64,000 nucleotides of DNA from Zobellia uliginosa (GTDB lineage Bacteria > Bacteroidota > Bacteroidia > Flavobacteriales > Flavobacteriaceae), in contig NZ_FTOB01000004.1 in assembly GCF_900156625.1 (NCBI RefSeq), forward strand, positions 496,001-560,000, given 5' to 3'. Below the pieces are notes generated by a model. The model did no database searches and had not been told where the DNA came from. It worked only from the letters and a program-made list of their open reading frames with translations. The position numbers and the translations under genes are program-made. Positions within the stretch are counted from its first letter, which is position 1. Every line of letters begins with the position of its first letter. Positions 17,779 through 27,142 of the stretch are shown in pieces.

Positions 17779-17799
17779 ATAGTAATGCTATTATCTTTG
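17779..17799 (+). promoter_or_regulatory. Promoter of the tetR-ABC export operon with overlapping inverted repeat
   Basis: TATCTTTG (17792-17799) matches the Bacteroidetes -7 box TAnnTTTG, 25 bp upstream of the ATG at 17825. GATAGTAATGCTATTATC (17779-17796) is an inverted repeat with one mismatch overlapping the box, a likely site for the TetR product. The -33 TTG is not evident. Confidence 0.5.
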
Positions 17800-17824
17800 C
17801 GATGGAAACTTTTATTTTAATCAT

Positions 17825-18511
17825 ATGGAGCGGCTATTGAAGTTTGTCAAAATAGGGATCAACGAAAAAATTTATATCAAAGACCCAGAGTCGACCACCT
17901 TGGGCAAGCGCATTGTTGAAGAGAGTATTTTGCTGATCCAAGAAATAGGCTTCGAGGCCTTTACCTTTAAAAAGTTGGGGCAGCGGATCGGCAGCAACGA
18001 AAGTTCGATCTACCGCTACTTTGAAAACAAGCACAAACTGCTCTTATACCTGACCTCGTGGTATTGGGGTTGGCTCGAATACAAATTGGTGTTCGCTACC
18101 AATAGCATAACCGAGCCCCGTGAAAAATTAAGAACGGCCTTGACCATCGTTACCCAGGCCGCAGAGGTCGATTCGAACTTCTCGCATATCGACGAGGTGC
18201 TCTTGAGCAAGATCGTCATTAACGAGTATTCCAAGTCATACTTGACCAAGGAGGTCGATGCCGATAACAAGGAGGGCTACTTTGTGATCTACAAGCGCTT
18301 GGTCAACCGCCTAAGCACCATGATCGCCGCGGTAGATGCGGCTTACAAATATCCCAGCAGTCTAGCCAGTACCGTATTGGAAGGCTCCCTGCACCAACAT
18401 TTTCTAAAAGACCATTTTGCCTCCTTGACCGATTGTCACGAAAAAGGCGACCCGACCGACTACTTTATCGAACTGGTATTTAATGCCCTAAACACGACCC
18501 CGAATGGCTAA
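17825..18511 (+). CDS. TetR/AcrR-family regulator of the export operon
   Basis: The 228-residue protein has a TetR N-terminal helix-turn-helix at about residues 26-75 (RIVEESILLIQEIGFEAF, then GSNESSIYRYFENKHKLLLYL), an unusually long 25-residue N-terminal extension, and a helical ligand-binding C-terminal domain. It overlaps the following ABC gene by 8 bp, so it is the first gene of a four-gene operon (TetR, ABC, HlyD, TolC). Family knowledge: TetR proteins repress efflux or export genes until a ligand binds. The inverted repeat over its own promoter suggests autorepression of the whole operon. Confidence 0.9.
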   Translation: MERLLKFVKIGINEKIYIKDPESTTLGKRIVEESILLIQEIGFEAFTFKKLGQRIGSNESSIYRYFENKHKLLLYLTSWYWGWLEYKLVFATNSITEPREKLRTALTIVTQAAEVDSNFSHIDEVLLSKIVINEYSKSYLTKEVDADNKEGYFVIYKRLVNRLSTMIAAVDAAYKYPSSLASTVLEGSLHQHFLKDHFASLTDCHEKGDPTDYFIELVFNALNTTPNG

Positions 18512-20168
18512 AAACGTACTTACCGCATGGCAACGCCTTATGGGTCTGCTAAAACTCGACAGAAGGGATGTTTTGCAGACCTTTTATTATGCCATTTTTG
18601 CGGGTTTGGTGAACCTTTCGCTTCCGCTCGGTATACAGTCCATCATCAACCTTATACAGGGCGCCGAGATCAGTACCTCGTGGATCATCTTGGTGGTCTT
18701 GGTGACCGGGGGCGTGGCCTTTGCGGGTATTCTCCGCATCATGCAAATGCGCATCGTAGAGAATATGCAGCAGAAAATATTTACCCGGGCCTCCTTTGAG
18801 TTTACCTATCGCTTTCCGAAGATCAAGATGAGCGAACTGCGGGACTATTATCCGCCCGAACTGGCGAATCGGTTTTTTGATACGCTCAATGTACAAAAGG
18901 GACTTTCCAAACTCTTGCTCGATGTTCCCGCGGCCCTTTTGCAGATCGTTTTTGGGCTCTTGCTGCTGTCTTTCTACCATCCCTTCTTTATCATCTACGG
19001 TATTCTCTTATTGGTCTTGGTGTATCTGGTGTTCCGCTTTACGGTACAAAAGGGGATGGATACCAGTTTAGACGAGTCGAAGAGCAAGTACAAGGTGGCG
19101 CATTGGATCCAAGAGGTGGCCCGTTCCTTAGTGAGCTTTAAGCTTTCGGGAAGGACCAGCCTGGCCGTAGATAAGAACGATGTTTTGGTAACCGATTACC
19201 TAAAGGCGCGCGAAAGCCATTTTAGGGTGCTCTTGATGCAGTTCGTACAATTGATCGGCTTTAAGGTTCTCGTTACGGCGGGCCTTTTGATTATTGGCGG
19301 ACTTCTGGTGCTGAACCAAGAAATGAATATCGGGCAGTTCGTGGCCGCCGAGATCATTATTCTTTTGGTGATCACTTCCGTGGAAAAACTGATCCGGGGG
19401 TTTGAAACCTTTTACGACCTTTTGACTTCCTTGGAAAAATTGGGCCAAGTGGTCGATAAGGACCTGGAGGACCAAGAGGGCACTTATCCCTTGGACGAAA
19501 ACGAGCCCTTGACGGTAGAACTGAACAAGGTTTCCTTCCGCACCAATAGCAAGGATAACATTCTGAGCGATATTTCCTTACGGATTATTCCCGGCAGCCG
19601 GCAGTTGATCGTAGGGGCGAACGGCTCGGGCAAGTCCACTTTACTACGTCTGATCGCGGGCATTATTGAACCTAACGAGGGTACGGTTTATGTCAACGAT
19701 TTTTCGTTGAGCGGGATCAACTCGAATCACTACCGTTCTTTCTTGGGGCAGTCGATGACGGAGGAGAGTCCCTTCGAAGGAACGATCTTGGAGAACATCA
19801 CTTTTGGGGACCAAAGTATTTCGCACAAAGACCTGCATTGGGCCATGGAGAGCGTGGGCCTATTGCAGTTCGTAAAGGAGCAGCCCAATGGTCTCGATAC
19901 CATCATCCACCCAGAGGGGCAGCAGATACCCTATACCGTGGCCCGAAAGATCGTGCTGGCGCGCAGTATCGTACGCAAGCCCAAGCTGTTGTTGTTGAAC
20001 GACCCCTTGAACCAATTCGATGAGCCGGAAGCACAGCGTCTGATGACCTTTTTGACCGATACCGCTAATCCGTGGGCCTTGGTGGTCGTAAGCCAAGACC
20101 TGAGATGGGCGGTAAACTGCCAGAATATAATTACTATGAACCAGGGGCGAATCGTTTCCATAAAATAA
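18504..20168 (+). CDS. ABC transporter, fused permease/ATPase with degenerate catalytic motifs
   Basis: The 554-residue half-transporter has five or six membrane segments in residues 20-290 and an ATPase domain from about 330. Walker A (GANGSGKST, about 371-379) and the Q-loop (FLGQSM) are intact. The other motifs are not: in place of LSGGQ there is QQIPYTVARK, Walker B ends LLLLNDP instead of hhhhDEP, and the switch region reads VVSQDL where a His is expected. Operon partners are HlyD and TolC proteins, so it should form a type I secretion-like exporter. It lacks a C39 peptidase domain. The active site as written would be catalytically weak if homodimeric; it may need a partner or work by a different mechanism. 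Confidence 0.9.
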   Translation: MAKNVLTAWQRLMGLLKLDRRDVLQTFYYAIFAGLVNLSLPLGIQSIINLIQGAEISTSWIILVVLVTGGVAFAGILRIMQMRIVENMQQKIFTRASFEFTYRFPKIKMSELRDYYPPELANRFFDTLNVQKGLSKLLLDVPAALLQIVFGLLLLSFYHPFFIIYGILLLVLVYLVFRFTVQKGMDTSLDESKSKYKVAHWIQEVARSLVSFKLSGRTSLAVDKNDVLVTDYLKARESHFRVLLMQFVQLIGFKVLVTAGLLIIGGLLVLNQEMNIGQFVAAEIIILLVITSVEKLIRGFETFYDLLTSLEKLGQVVDKDLEDQEGTYPLDENEPLTVELNKVSFRTNSKDNILSDISLRIIPGSRQLIVGANGSGKSTLLRLIAGIIEPNEGTVYVNDFSLSGINSNHYRSFLGQSMTEESPFEGTILENITFGDQSISHKDLHWAMESVGLLQFVKEQPNGLDTIIHPEGQQIPYTVARKIVLARSIVRKPKLLLLNDPLNQFDEPEAQRLMTFLTDTANPWALVVVSQDLRWAVNCQNIITMNQGRIVSIK

Positions 20169-20174
20169 GAAGCT

Positions 20175-21524
20175 ATGCTGAATATTTCTAACAACCCCCT
20201 CAATAAAACGGTGCACCTTACGGGTTATAAATCGACCGATAGGGTCTTTCACAAAAGGCACTACAAGCACTTTAACCGGTTCTTGATGGGGTCCGCCCTT
20301 TTCGGTTTTATCCTCCTCTTTTTACCGTGGACGCAGAGTGTGCGCGGCACGGGCAACCTGACCACCTTGAGTCCACAGCACCGGCCGCAGACCATACAAT
20401 CGCCCATACCCGGACGTATTGAAAAATGGTACGTGCAGGAAGGCGATTACGTAGCGAAGGGCGATACCATCTTACATATCTCCGAGGTAAAGAACGACTA
20501 CTTCGACCCCCGATTGATGGAACGGACCGGCCAGCAGATCAAGGCGAAGAGCATGTCGGTAGCATCGTACCAGGGCAAGGTGGGGGCCTTGAACAATCAG
20601 ATTTCGGCCTTGGGCAGCGAGCGCAACCTAAAACTGGAGCAGGCCAGGAACAAATTTTTGCAATCGAAGCTCAAGGTAAAGAGCGATAGCATCGACCTGG
20701 AAGCCGCCAAGACCAACTTGGGTATTGCCGAACGGCAGTATGGCCGTATCGAACAACTACAGCAAGAGGGCCTAAAGGCCATGACCGATGTAGAGGAAAA
20801 GCGATTAAAGCTCCAGGAAACCCAGGCCAAGCTTATTTCCCAAGAAAACAAACTATTGGCGGCCAAAAACGAGGTGCTCAATGCCGAAATGGAAATCAAC
20901 CGCGTACGCGTCGCGTATACGGACAAGATATCGAAGGCCCGTAGCGATATGTATACGGCGCAGTCCAACCAGTTCGATTCCGAGGCCCAGGTAAGCAAGC
21001 TAGAGAACCAATTTGCCAATTACGAGGTACGTACGGGCATGTACTATATCAAGGCCCCACAGAGCGGCTACATCAATAAGGCCATACAAGGCGGTATAGG
21101 CGAAAACTTTAAGGAAGGCGATCGTTTGGTAGGGATCATGCCCGCCGATTATGATATGGCCGTAGAAACCTATGTGGCGCCTATGGACTTGCCCCTGATG
21201 CATGTGGGCGAGAAGGTGCGGGTACAGTTCGATGGGTGGCCGGCCATCGTTTTCAGCGGATGGCCCAATGCTTCTTACGGGACTTTCGGAGGAAAGATCG
21301 TAGCCGTGGAAACCTTTATCGGCACCAATGGAAAGTACCGGGTCTTGATCGCGCCCGATCCCGAAGAGCAAGAGTGGCCCAAGGAGATTCGGGTAGGCTC
21401 GGGGGCGAATACCATAGCCCTATTGGAAGACGTGCCCATTTGGTATGAGCTATGGCGACAGATCAACGGATTTCCGCCCAACTATTACCAGCCAAAACAA
21501 ACGACCGCTAAAAAGGAAAAATGA
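20175..21524 (+). CDS. HlyD-family periplasmic adaptor (membrane fusion protein)
   Basis: The 449-residue protein has one N-terminal transmembrane helix (about residues 34-50), a biotinyl-lipoyl-like half (PIPGRIEKWYVQEGDYVAKG, about 75-95), a long alpha-hairpin coiled coil (about 120-290), the second lipoyl half (IKAPQSGYINKA, near 292), and a beta-barrel C-terminal domain. This is the standard architecture of adaptors that bridge an inner-membrane ABC exporter and a TolC channel. It lies 6 bp after the ABC gene and its stop overlaps the TolC start, confirming one operon. Confidence 0.93.
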   Translation: MLNISNNPLNKTVHLTGYKSTDRVFHKRHYKHFNRFLMGSALFGFILLFLPWTQSVRGTGNLTTLSPQHRPQTIQSPIPGRIEKWYVQEGDYVAKGDTILHISEVKNDYFDPRLMERTGQQIKAKSMSVASYQGKVGALNNQISALGSERNLKLEQARNKFLQSKLKVKSDSIDLEAAKTNLGIAERQYGRIEQLQQEGLKAMTDVEEKRLKLQETQAKLISQENKLLAAKNEVLNAEMEINRVRVAYTDKISKARSDMYTAQSNQFDSEAQVSKLENQFANYEVRTGMYYIKAPQSGYINKAIQGGIGENFKEGDRLVGIMPADYDMAVETYVAPMDLPLMHVGEKVRVQFDGWPAIVFSGWPNASYGTFGGKIVAVETFIGTNGKYRVLIAPDPEEQEWPKEIRVGSGANTIALLEDVPIWYELWRQINGFPPNYYQPKQTTAKKEK

Positions 21525-22927
21525 TGAAGAACATACTATTTTTTCTCTTTGTAGTGTGCTTTTCCGGGGGGCAGGCCCAACAGCCCGGAGAGGTGGTATT
21601 GGGGTTTAACGAATACCTGGGCTACGTAAAAAAGTACCACCCCATAGCCAAGCAGGCCCAACTGAACATAGGAAGGGGGCAGGCGCAACTGATGGGCGCA
21701 CGCGGGGGCTTCGATCCCAAGATCGAGGTCGATTACGACCGTAAGGAATTTAAGGGGACGGAGTACTACGACCGCCTGAACGCCACGTTTAAAATACCGA
21801 CCTGGTACGGAATTGAGCTCAAGGGAAATTTTGGGCAAAACGAAGGGGTATACCTGAATCCGGACCAGACCCTTCCCGAGGACGGATTGTACAGTGCCGG
21901 GGTCTCCATGTCGGTAGGGCAGGGACTATGGATCAACCAGCGTATGGCCACTTTAAAACAGGCCAAGATTTTTAGGGAACGTTCCTTGGTGGAGCGCGAC
22001 CTGCAGGTAAACGAGGTGCTTTACAAGGCATCTTTGGCCTACTTCGATTGGTTGCATGCCTACCAAGATACACGGGTATACGCCGATTTTTTGGCGAATG
22101 CCGAAATGCGTTTTGAAGGAGTGAAGAAGAGCGCCCAAGTAGGGGAGGTGGCCGCCATCGATACCGTAGAGGCGAAAATAGCTATGCAAGATCGCGAGCT
22201 GAATCTGGAGCAGGCGAAAGTCCGCTTTATCAAAAGTGCCTTGGAGCTTTCCAATTTTCTGTGGATGGGCGATAACATGCCCGTGGAACTACAGGCTAAC
22301 GTAAGGCCGGAAAGCAATTTGGCCGGTGAGATCGATACCACCTTGGAAATTAGGGGCATGCCCTTGGATAGTTTTTCCATAGGGAAGCACCCGAAGTTAA
22401 GGTCGCTGGCTTATAAGGTCGATGGACTCACCGTTGAAAAGCGCTTAAAGGCCAACAAACTTTTGCCGAAAATAGAATTGCAGTACAACTTTCTGACGCA
22501 AAAACCGGACTATATTTCCAGTTTTACCACCGAAGCCTATAAAGGCGGTGTGGCTTTTAGCGTCCCCCTTTTTCTAAGAAAGGAACGGGGCGATCTAAAA
22601 CTGGCCAAGATCAAATTGCAAAACGCCGAGTTTGAAATGGACGATGCCGAAATACGGATCAAGAACAAGATTGTGGGGCTCTACCGCGAACTGGAATCCT
22701 TTGAAAGGCAAAACGTTTTGATAGACGATGTGGTTTTTAATTACAATACCATGGTCGCCGCCGAAGAACGCAAGTTCGGTTTTGGGGAGAGTTCTTTGTT
22801 TTTAGTAAATTCTAGGGAAAGCAAACTCATAGATGCCGAACTAAAAAGGAATGCCGTACGGAACAAGTTTTTTTCGGCCAAGGCCAAATTGTTCCATTCC
22901 ATTGGGGTGAATCCTAAAAACCTGTAG
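21521..22927 (+). CDS. TolC-family outer-membrane channel protein
   Basis: The 468-residue protein has a signal peptide (about 1-19, ending GGQAQ) and two related halves of long helices with TolC-like motifs, for example EAKIAMQDRELNLEQAKVRF near residue 225 and a later RESKLIDAELKRNAVRNKFF. Family members form the trimeric outer-membrane duct of tripartite exporters. It overlaps the HlyD gene by 4 bp. No terminator was recognised directly after it. Substrate of the exporter is not indicated by the neighbours. Confidence 0.92.
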   Translation: MMKNILFFLFVVCFSGGQAQQPGEVVLGFNEYLGYVKKYHPIAKQAQLNIGRGQAQLMGARGGFDPKIEVDYDRKEFKGTEYYDRLNATFKIPTWYGIELKGNFGQNEGVYLNPDQTLPEDGLYSAGVSMSVGQGLWINQRMATLKQAKIFRERSLVERDLQVNEVLYKASLAYFDWLHAYQDTRVYADFLANAEMRFEGVKKSAQVGEVAAIDTVEAKIAMQDRELNLEQAKVRFIKSALELSNFLWMGDNMPVELQANVRPESNLAGEIDTTLEIRGMPLDSFSIGKHPKLRSLAYKVDGLTVEKRLKANKLLPKIELQYNFLTQKPDYISSFTTEAYKGGVAFSVPLFLRKERGDLKLAKIKLQNAEFEMDDAEIRIKNKIVGLYRELESFERQNVLIDDVVFNYNTMVAAEERKFGFGESSLFLVNSRESKLIDAELKRNAVRNKFFSAKAKLFHSIGVNPKNL

Positions 22928-23115
22928 GGTAGGGATGTAGCGGTGATTTTGGGGTTTAGGGCCTCATTTTTTGGCCAGGGGAATAAATTCGCTGTGCGGT
23001 ATCGGTTTTACGACCATGTATGTTCCCTATGCCGCTTATCTTCTATAGGTCCACTTGGTCGGCTTTCTGCCCCTTGCCCTGAAATAAACGGGAACTTTGT
23101 AGCAAATTATGTGTT

Positions 23116-23247
23116 ATGAAAGCCATGTATATAAAGCTTAAGACCCGTATAGAAGGAGGGGACACCTTGGCGATGGTCGTATGTTTCTTTATTTCCCTGT
23201 CCGTTTTCTTTATTCTGAAAGTCTTGAACAGGGAGCTTCCTTTGTAA
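23116..23247 (+). CDS. Small single-pass membrane protein (43 aa)
   Basis: The ORF opens with MKAMYIKLKTRIEGGDTLAM and continues with a strongly hydrophobic stretch of about 15 residues (VVCFFISLSVFFIL), then a short basic tail. An AACTTTG box with an upstream TTG (near 23074) gives a weak Bacteroidetes-type promoter match. It was too short for a simple ORF screen. Function unknown; the charge pattern predicts a cytoplasmic N-terminus. Confidence 0.45.
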   Translation: MKAMYIKLKTRIEGGDTLAMVVCFFISLSVFFILKVLNRELPL

Positions 23248-23271
23248 TACCCATTAGAGGTTTTAAAGAAG

Positions 23272-24684
23272 CTATACCCCTTTCTTTATGACCTCCTTGT
23301 TCACTTCGTTTCCGTCTACATCGTAATGGATGAATTCAATGACGGCATCCTTTTTCTCGCGGTAGACCTTTACCGCTAAGAATCCTCCTTTTACCCTTAG
23401 GAATTGATGCTCGGGGCGACGGTCTTCCTGCTTCCATCCTTGGGCATGAAAATCGCTTACCGGCCCTTGGCTGAATTCACGTAGTCCGGTTGCGGGGTCT
23501 ACGGAAACATATTGCCAGTGTCGGTCACCGTTAATGACCAATATATTTTGGTCGGCCAGGTACTGGCGCAGCCATTGGCCTTCCGTGGCGAATGAGGTAT
23601 TGGAGTGGTTGTCATACTTGCCTTTGGCGCGGTCGGGCCCTACGACCGGCGTAGGCGAGACCAAGATCTTAAACGTAGCGTCGGAAGCTTCAACGGTTTT
23701 TTTGAACCAAGCGATCTGTGCCTCTCCCCAAATGGTTTTTTCCTTTCCGTCGGGTGATTTGTTGTCACTTCGGAATTCCCTTACCTCTACGTTCCATAGC
23801 TGTAGATCTTTGCCCCACCTGAAGGTGCGGTAGGGTTGGTCGATAATGGGCACTTGTTCCCGCCAAATATCCAGACCATCCGAATAGCTCAATTCCCCAA
23901 AGGGCGTGGAATACGGATTGGCATCGTCTTTCAGTAGATCGTGGTCGTCTTTTTGTAGGTAGGCGGGGGTTGTTTTATAAAAATCGAAGAGGGCGGGCCA
24001 CGAATTCATGGCGTGCCATTTGTGTCGTGCCAATTCTACGGTGTAGGCCATGGGGCCGGGTTTGTCGTAATACACATAGTCTCCCGTTTGGCAATGGAAG
24101 AGCGGGTTTAGTTTTCGCATGCTGTCGTAGATTTTAAAACCGCGAACGGCATCGTCATGCGACCAATAAAACTGGCAGGTCGATGAGGTAAAAAATACCG
24201 GCACCACCTGGTCGGCGGCCGGGGCGGTCGTAAAGGATCCCCTTATTTCCGCTACCGGGGCTTCCGCATTTTTTCTCCCTTGGATCTGTATGTCGTAATG
24301 GGTGTTGGGGCGTAAGCCGTCAAACTTTCGTTTTAGGGTAAAGTCCCTATAGCCCGAAACATAGGTCCATTCCGTGCTGATCAGGGTGTCCTTTGATTTT
24401 AGGCCGATCTTTACCTGTCCCGAGGAGCCCTCTACCGCGCCTTCCATTTTAGAAATGGGCATGTTGTTGTCAAAGTCGATGGGAGGCCTAAATACCTTAT
24501 CCTGTTGCTTGTGGTAGACGGCCACGGGCTGGGGCGATTTACAAAGCCGGGTAAGAAGAATGGCGGAAGTATCGCTTACTTCCCCAATTTTGAATCCGGT
24601 GGTAAAATAGACTTGGGTATCGTCTTGGGCAGCGCCCGTAAAAAGTCCGATGGTCAGCAGTACTAGGGTAATGCTTCGTTTCAT
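23272..24684 (-). CDS. PhoD-like metallophosphatase
   Basis: The 470-residue secreted protein has a signal peptide (1-19), an N-terminal beta-sandwich (PhoD_N-like, about 25-155) and a metallophosphatase domain with FTSSTCQFYWS, CQTGDYVYYD, LQKDDHDLLKDD and a terminal INGDRHWQY, the motifs that ligate Ca/Fe in PhoD enzymes. Known activity is phosphodiesterase/alkaline phosphatase; substrate here is not determined. It is convergent with the small membrane ORF and has no close operon partner. The start at 24684 is an ATG directly followed by the signal peptide. Confidence 0.88.
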   Translation of the reverse strand: MKRSITLVLLTIGLFTGAAQDDTQVYFTTGFKIGEVSDTSAILLTRLCKSPQPVAVYHKQQDKVFRPPIDFDNNMPISKMEGAVEGSSGQVKIGLKSKDTLISTEWTYVSGYRDFTLKRKFDGLRPNTHYDIQIQGRKNAEAPVAEIRGSFTTAPAADQVVPVFFTSSTCQFYWSHDDAVRGFKIYDSMRKLNPLFHCQTGDYVYYDKPGPMAYTVELARHKWHAMNSWPALFDFYKTTPAYLQKDDHDLLKDDANPYSTPFGELSYSDGLDIWREQVPIIDQPYRTFRWGKDLQLWNVEVREFRSDNKSPDGKEKTIWGEAQIAWFKKTVEASDATFKILVSPTPVVGPDRAKGKYDNHSNTSFATEGQWLRQYLADQNILVINGDRHWQYVSVDPATGLREFSQGPVSDFHAQGWKQEDRRPEHQFLRVKGGFLAVKVYREKKDAVIEFIHYDVDGNEVNKEVIKKGV

Positions 24685-24783
24685 GTGGGTTTAGGTATAG
24701 GTTGTGGTCTCCTGTGGCCAACTTTTGGTAAAGCCGCACAGAGGTATAAATATACCAATTCCCAACACTTTAGGCCCATGGAA

Positions 24784-25359
24784 TTAGTATGGGTAGGAAG
24801 CTATGAGCATTTCCGTCCATTCTTGAATGCGTTCGGGCGATGGTCTGTCCGCTTGGTCGAAGAAGAAGTGTTGCGCTATTTCGAGTCCGCAATACCCGTA
24901 CACACCGGTGTCGGAGGTTAGGGAAAGGGCCTTGTCCATACCTATGCCTTTGTACTCGGCCTGCGATTTTCCATGGGTATTGACAAGGGTCGCTCGCCTT
25001 CCTTTGAGGAGTCCTTTTTGAACGCCCCCGTCGTAGCGATAGGCAAAGCCGTAACTAAAGACCCGGTCGATATAGCCTTTCATGATGGCCGGCATTCCCG
25101 TCCACCAAATCGGGTAGACAAAGGTGATGTGTTCTGCCCAGGTGATGTATTCTTGTTCTTTTTGAACATCTTCGGAAACCTCTCCCTTGCGCTGCCCTGA
25201 CATATCGGCCAAGGAAAGAACGGGGTTGAAACCGAGGTCGTAGAGATCCCTGATGATTAGGTCGTGATTTTGTCGCGACAAGGTGTTTGCAAGGGTCTGT
25301 TTAAAATGGTGGTTGAGACTGCCCGAATTGGGGTGGGCGTAGATGATAAGATGCTTCAT
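24784..25359 (-). CDS. NAD(P)H-dependent oxidoreductase, flavodoxin-like (quinone reductase family)
   Basis: I use the ATG at 25359 (MKHLIIYAHPNSGSLNHH); the longer frame only adds a run of non-conserved codons. The 191-residue protein has the Flavodoxin_2/NQO1 signature: YAHPNSGSLNHHF at the N-terminus for FMN/FAD phosphate binding, then FVYPIWWTGMPAIMKGYIDRVF, the classic quinone-reductase segment, and a GYCGLEIAQHFFF C-terminal strand. It probably detoxifies quinones or nitro-compounds. The AraC-type gene directly upstream in the same direction is a plausible controller. Confidence 0.92.
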   Translation of the reverse strand: MKHLIIYAHPNSGSLNHHFKQTLANTLSRQNHDLIIRDLYDLGFNPVLSLADMSGQRKGEVSEDVQKEQEYITWAEHITFVYPIWWTGMPAIMKGYIDRVFSYGFAYRYDGGVQKGLLKGRRATLVNTHGKSQAEYKGIGMDKALSLTSDTGVYGYCGLEIAQHFFFDQADRPSPERIQEWTEMLIASYPY

Positions 25360-25433
25360 TTTCTGTAGATTTTTAGATTGATGAAGCAAATGTAGTCCAA
25401 GGCTTTGGGCCGTAATTGTAAGAAAACGAAATG

Positions 25434-26246
25434 CTATTCCGCTCGGCAGATATGCTGTTGGAATTTGAGGTATTGGGTCGGCGTATGGCCGGTGAAGTGT
25501 TTGAAGTCGTGTATGAGCTGGCTTTGGTCGTAATAGCCACAAGCCTCGATGATGTCGAACCAGTTTATTTTGGAGGGTGGCTCTTGTAGCAGTCCGATCG
25601 CCTTTGCGAATTTCTCGTACCGGCCTTTTTCCTTGGCGGTATAGCCAAAGTATTTTTTGTGGTTGAGCTGAATGCTTCTTTCGCTCTGTTGGGTTTCTTG
25701 GGCAATAATTTTAATGGGGTTGAATACGGTATAGTCTTCCGTATGTTCTGAAATGTTCTGAAAAGCCGTATCGCTCTCCCTTAGATAGGGTTTGCAAAAA
25801 TCGAGGATCAGGTCGACCCGCTCCTTAGGGCTTGCGTTTTTGACTAGCCGCCAGAGGTTGGTAAAGCAATTTTCGCCCAAGAGCGCATCTGGGTGTATAG
25901 GTAGGTAGTCGGACAAGATAACCTTCCCGAAGAAGCGATAAAAGGCGTCGCCTTTAAAATTCGCCACCAGCATGTCGGCACCGGGGGGCAGGGTGTAATC
26001 AAAGGCCCGTTTTATGGGGCCGAGGACAAGACATTTTTCAATGCCTATTTGGGCGTCATCTGCCGTATTAAATTGAATCGGGGTGCCCAAACTAAAGACC
26101 ATGATAATTTGAAAGTGGGGGAGAAGGGTGTGGTTTATGCACTGTTCCGTTTGATTTTCGGCCCTATAGAAATGGGTGAAGACGTCTTGGAAACCTTTGG
26201 GGACCTCTATTCTTTTTCCGTTTTGGTGGGGATGCTTGCTTTCCAT
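25434..26246 (-). CDS. AraC-family transcriptional regulator
   Basis: The 270-residue protein has an N-terminal ligand/cupin-like half (about 1-150, DUF6597-like with LLPHFQIIMVFSLG) and a C-terminal AraC helix-turn-helix region (about 165-265) with QQSERSIQLNHKKYFGYTAK and IEACGYYDQSQLIHDFKHFTG followed by TPTQYL, the diagnostic second HTH. It lies 75 bp upstream of the oxidoreductase and probably controls it. The effector is unknown. Confidence 0.92.
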   Translation of the reverse strand: MESKHPHQNGKRIEVPKGFQDVFTHFYRAENQTEQCINHTLLPHFQIIMVFSLGTPIQFNTADDAQIGIEKCLVLGPIKRAFDYTLPPGADMLVANFKGDAFYRFFGKVILSDYLPIHPDALLGENCFTNLWRLVKNASPKERVDLILDFCKPYLRESDTAFQNISEHTEDYTVFNPIKIIAQETQQSERSIQLNHKKYFGYTAKEKGRYEKFAKAIGLLQEPPSKINWFDIIEACGYYDQSQLIHDFKHFTGHTPTQYLKFQQHICRAE

Positions 26247-26259
26247 TTTAAAACCTGCC

Positions 26260-26685
26260 TTATTCGATCAGTTGATTGCTTCCGCTTTGGGTCTTTGTGA
26301 ATTGGGCTTTGTTCCTGCCGATAATTTGCCCCGGGTTGGTAAAGCCTCCGATACGGATTGAAACTTCCGCAATTTTAACGGGTTTCCTATGGTTTAAAAA
26401 TACAAGCAGGTATATGGAGTCGAGGTGTTCAATGGCATGTTCTCCTAAGGATTCTAGGTTGAGGTCGAGTTCGCTTTCAACGGTATCTATGGAGGTGTAT
26501 GGGGCAAGGATCAGGAGTTCGGTCCATTCAAAACCGTCAATTTTGCCCAAGTCGCTTATGTTTTTTCCCGAGCTGAATTCCGCTTCGATTTTTTCGGTCA
26601 ATACCCGGTCTGAGTGCAGTTGGTTTGAGTAATGACATGCCATTAAGCATAAAAATAGAAGGGTGGTGCCTATAGATTTTTTCAC
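26260..26685 (-). CDS. Small lipoprotein of unknown function
   Basis: The 141-residue protein has a lipobox: LFLCLMAC places the lipidated Cys at residue 17. The mature part is a small alpha/beta domain with an acidic middle and no recognised family. It precedes the AraC gene by 14 bp in the same direction, so the three minus-strand genes (lipoprotein, AraC, oxidoreductase) may be one transcription unit. Confidence 0.65.
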   Translation of the reverse strand: MKKSIGTTLLFLCLMACHYSNQLHSDRVLTEKIEAEFSSGKNISDLGKIDGFEWTELLILAPYTSIDTVESELDLNLESLGEHAIEHLDSIYLLVFLNHRKPVKIAEVSIRIGGFTNPGQIIGRNKAQFTKTQSGSNQLIE

Positions 26686-27142
26686 GGTTCAAATCGATTG
26701 TTACGGTCGTACATGGAAGTTTTTTTGGTGTGTGCGTCTATCTCGATACTTGGGGGGACCCTAGCTTTGACGATACCACTAAAGTAGTATTATTTTTATA
26801 CATGGCTTCGGGGTGTCCTTTCTGCTCGTCTTTATGGGGAGGGCTTGGTTTAGGTATTTTTTTAGGGCCAATGGAATGTTTTATCCTTCTATCTATCGGT
26901 AAATTAGCATTGTATTAAACTAGGTTAATTCCTACAATAGTATAGGTTTTGTTTTATTTGTATAGCATTATTTTTTTGTGATGGGTTTATGATTTTAAGA
27001 AAAGATAAAAGTTGCGTTTTATGCGATATTTAGGTCTTTTTTTAATCATAAATAAATGTTTTGTAGTGTTTTATGGTTTTAGGGCTGATTTATTTAAAGT
27101 GCTGTAGTTTACGGAATTGTGTAAAATTAACAATTATAAGTT
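26686..27142. other. AT-rich intergenic segment before the polysaccharide locus
   Basis: The segment has no convincing gene. It becomes strongly AT-rich towards 27120 and ends at the promoter at 27143-27171. Together with 27312-27680 it forms an unusually long (about 1.1 kb) region between the lipoprotein gene and the first surface enzyme gene. Confidence 0.5.

Noticed and set aside
18549-18980. Antisense ORF of 143 aa under the ABC transporter gene
   Set aside because: It lies wholly inside a well-supported coding region and has no domain.
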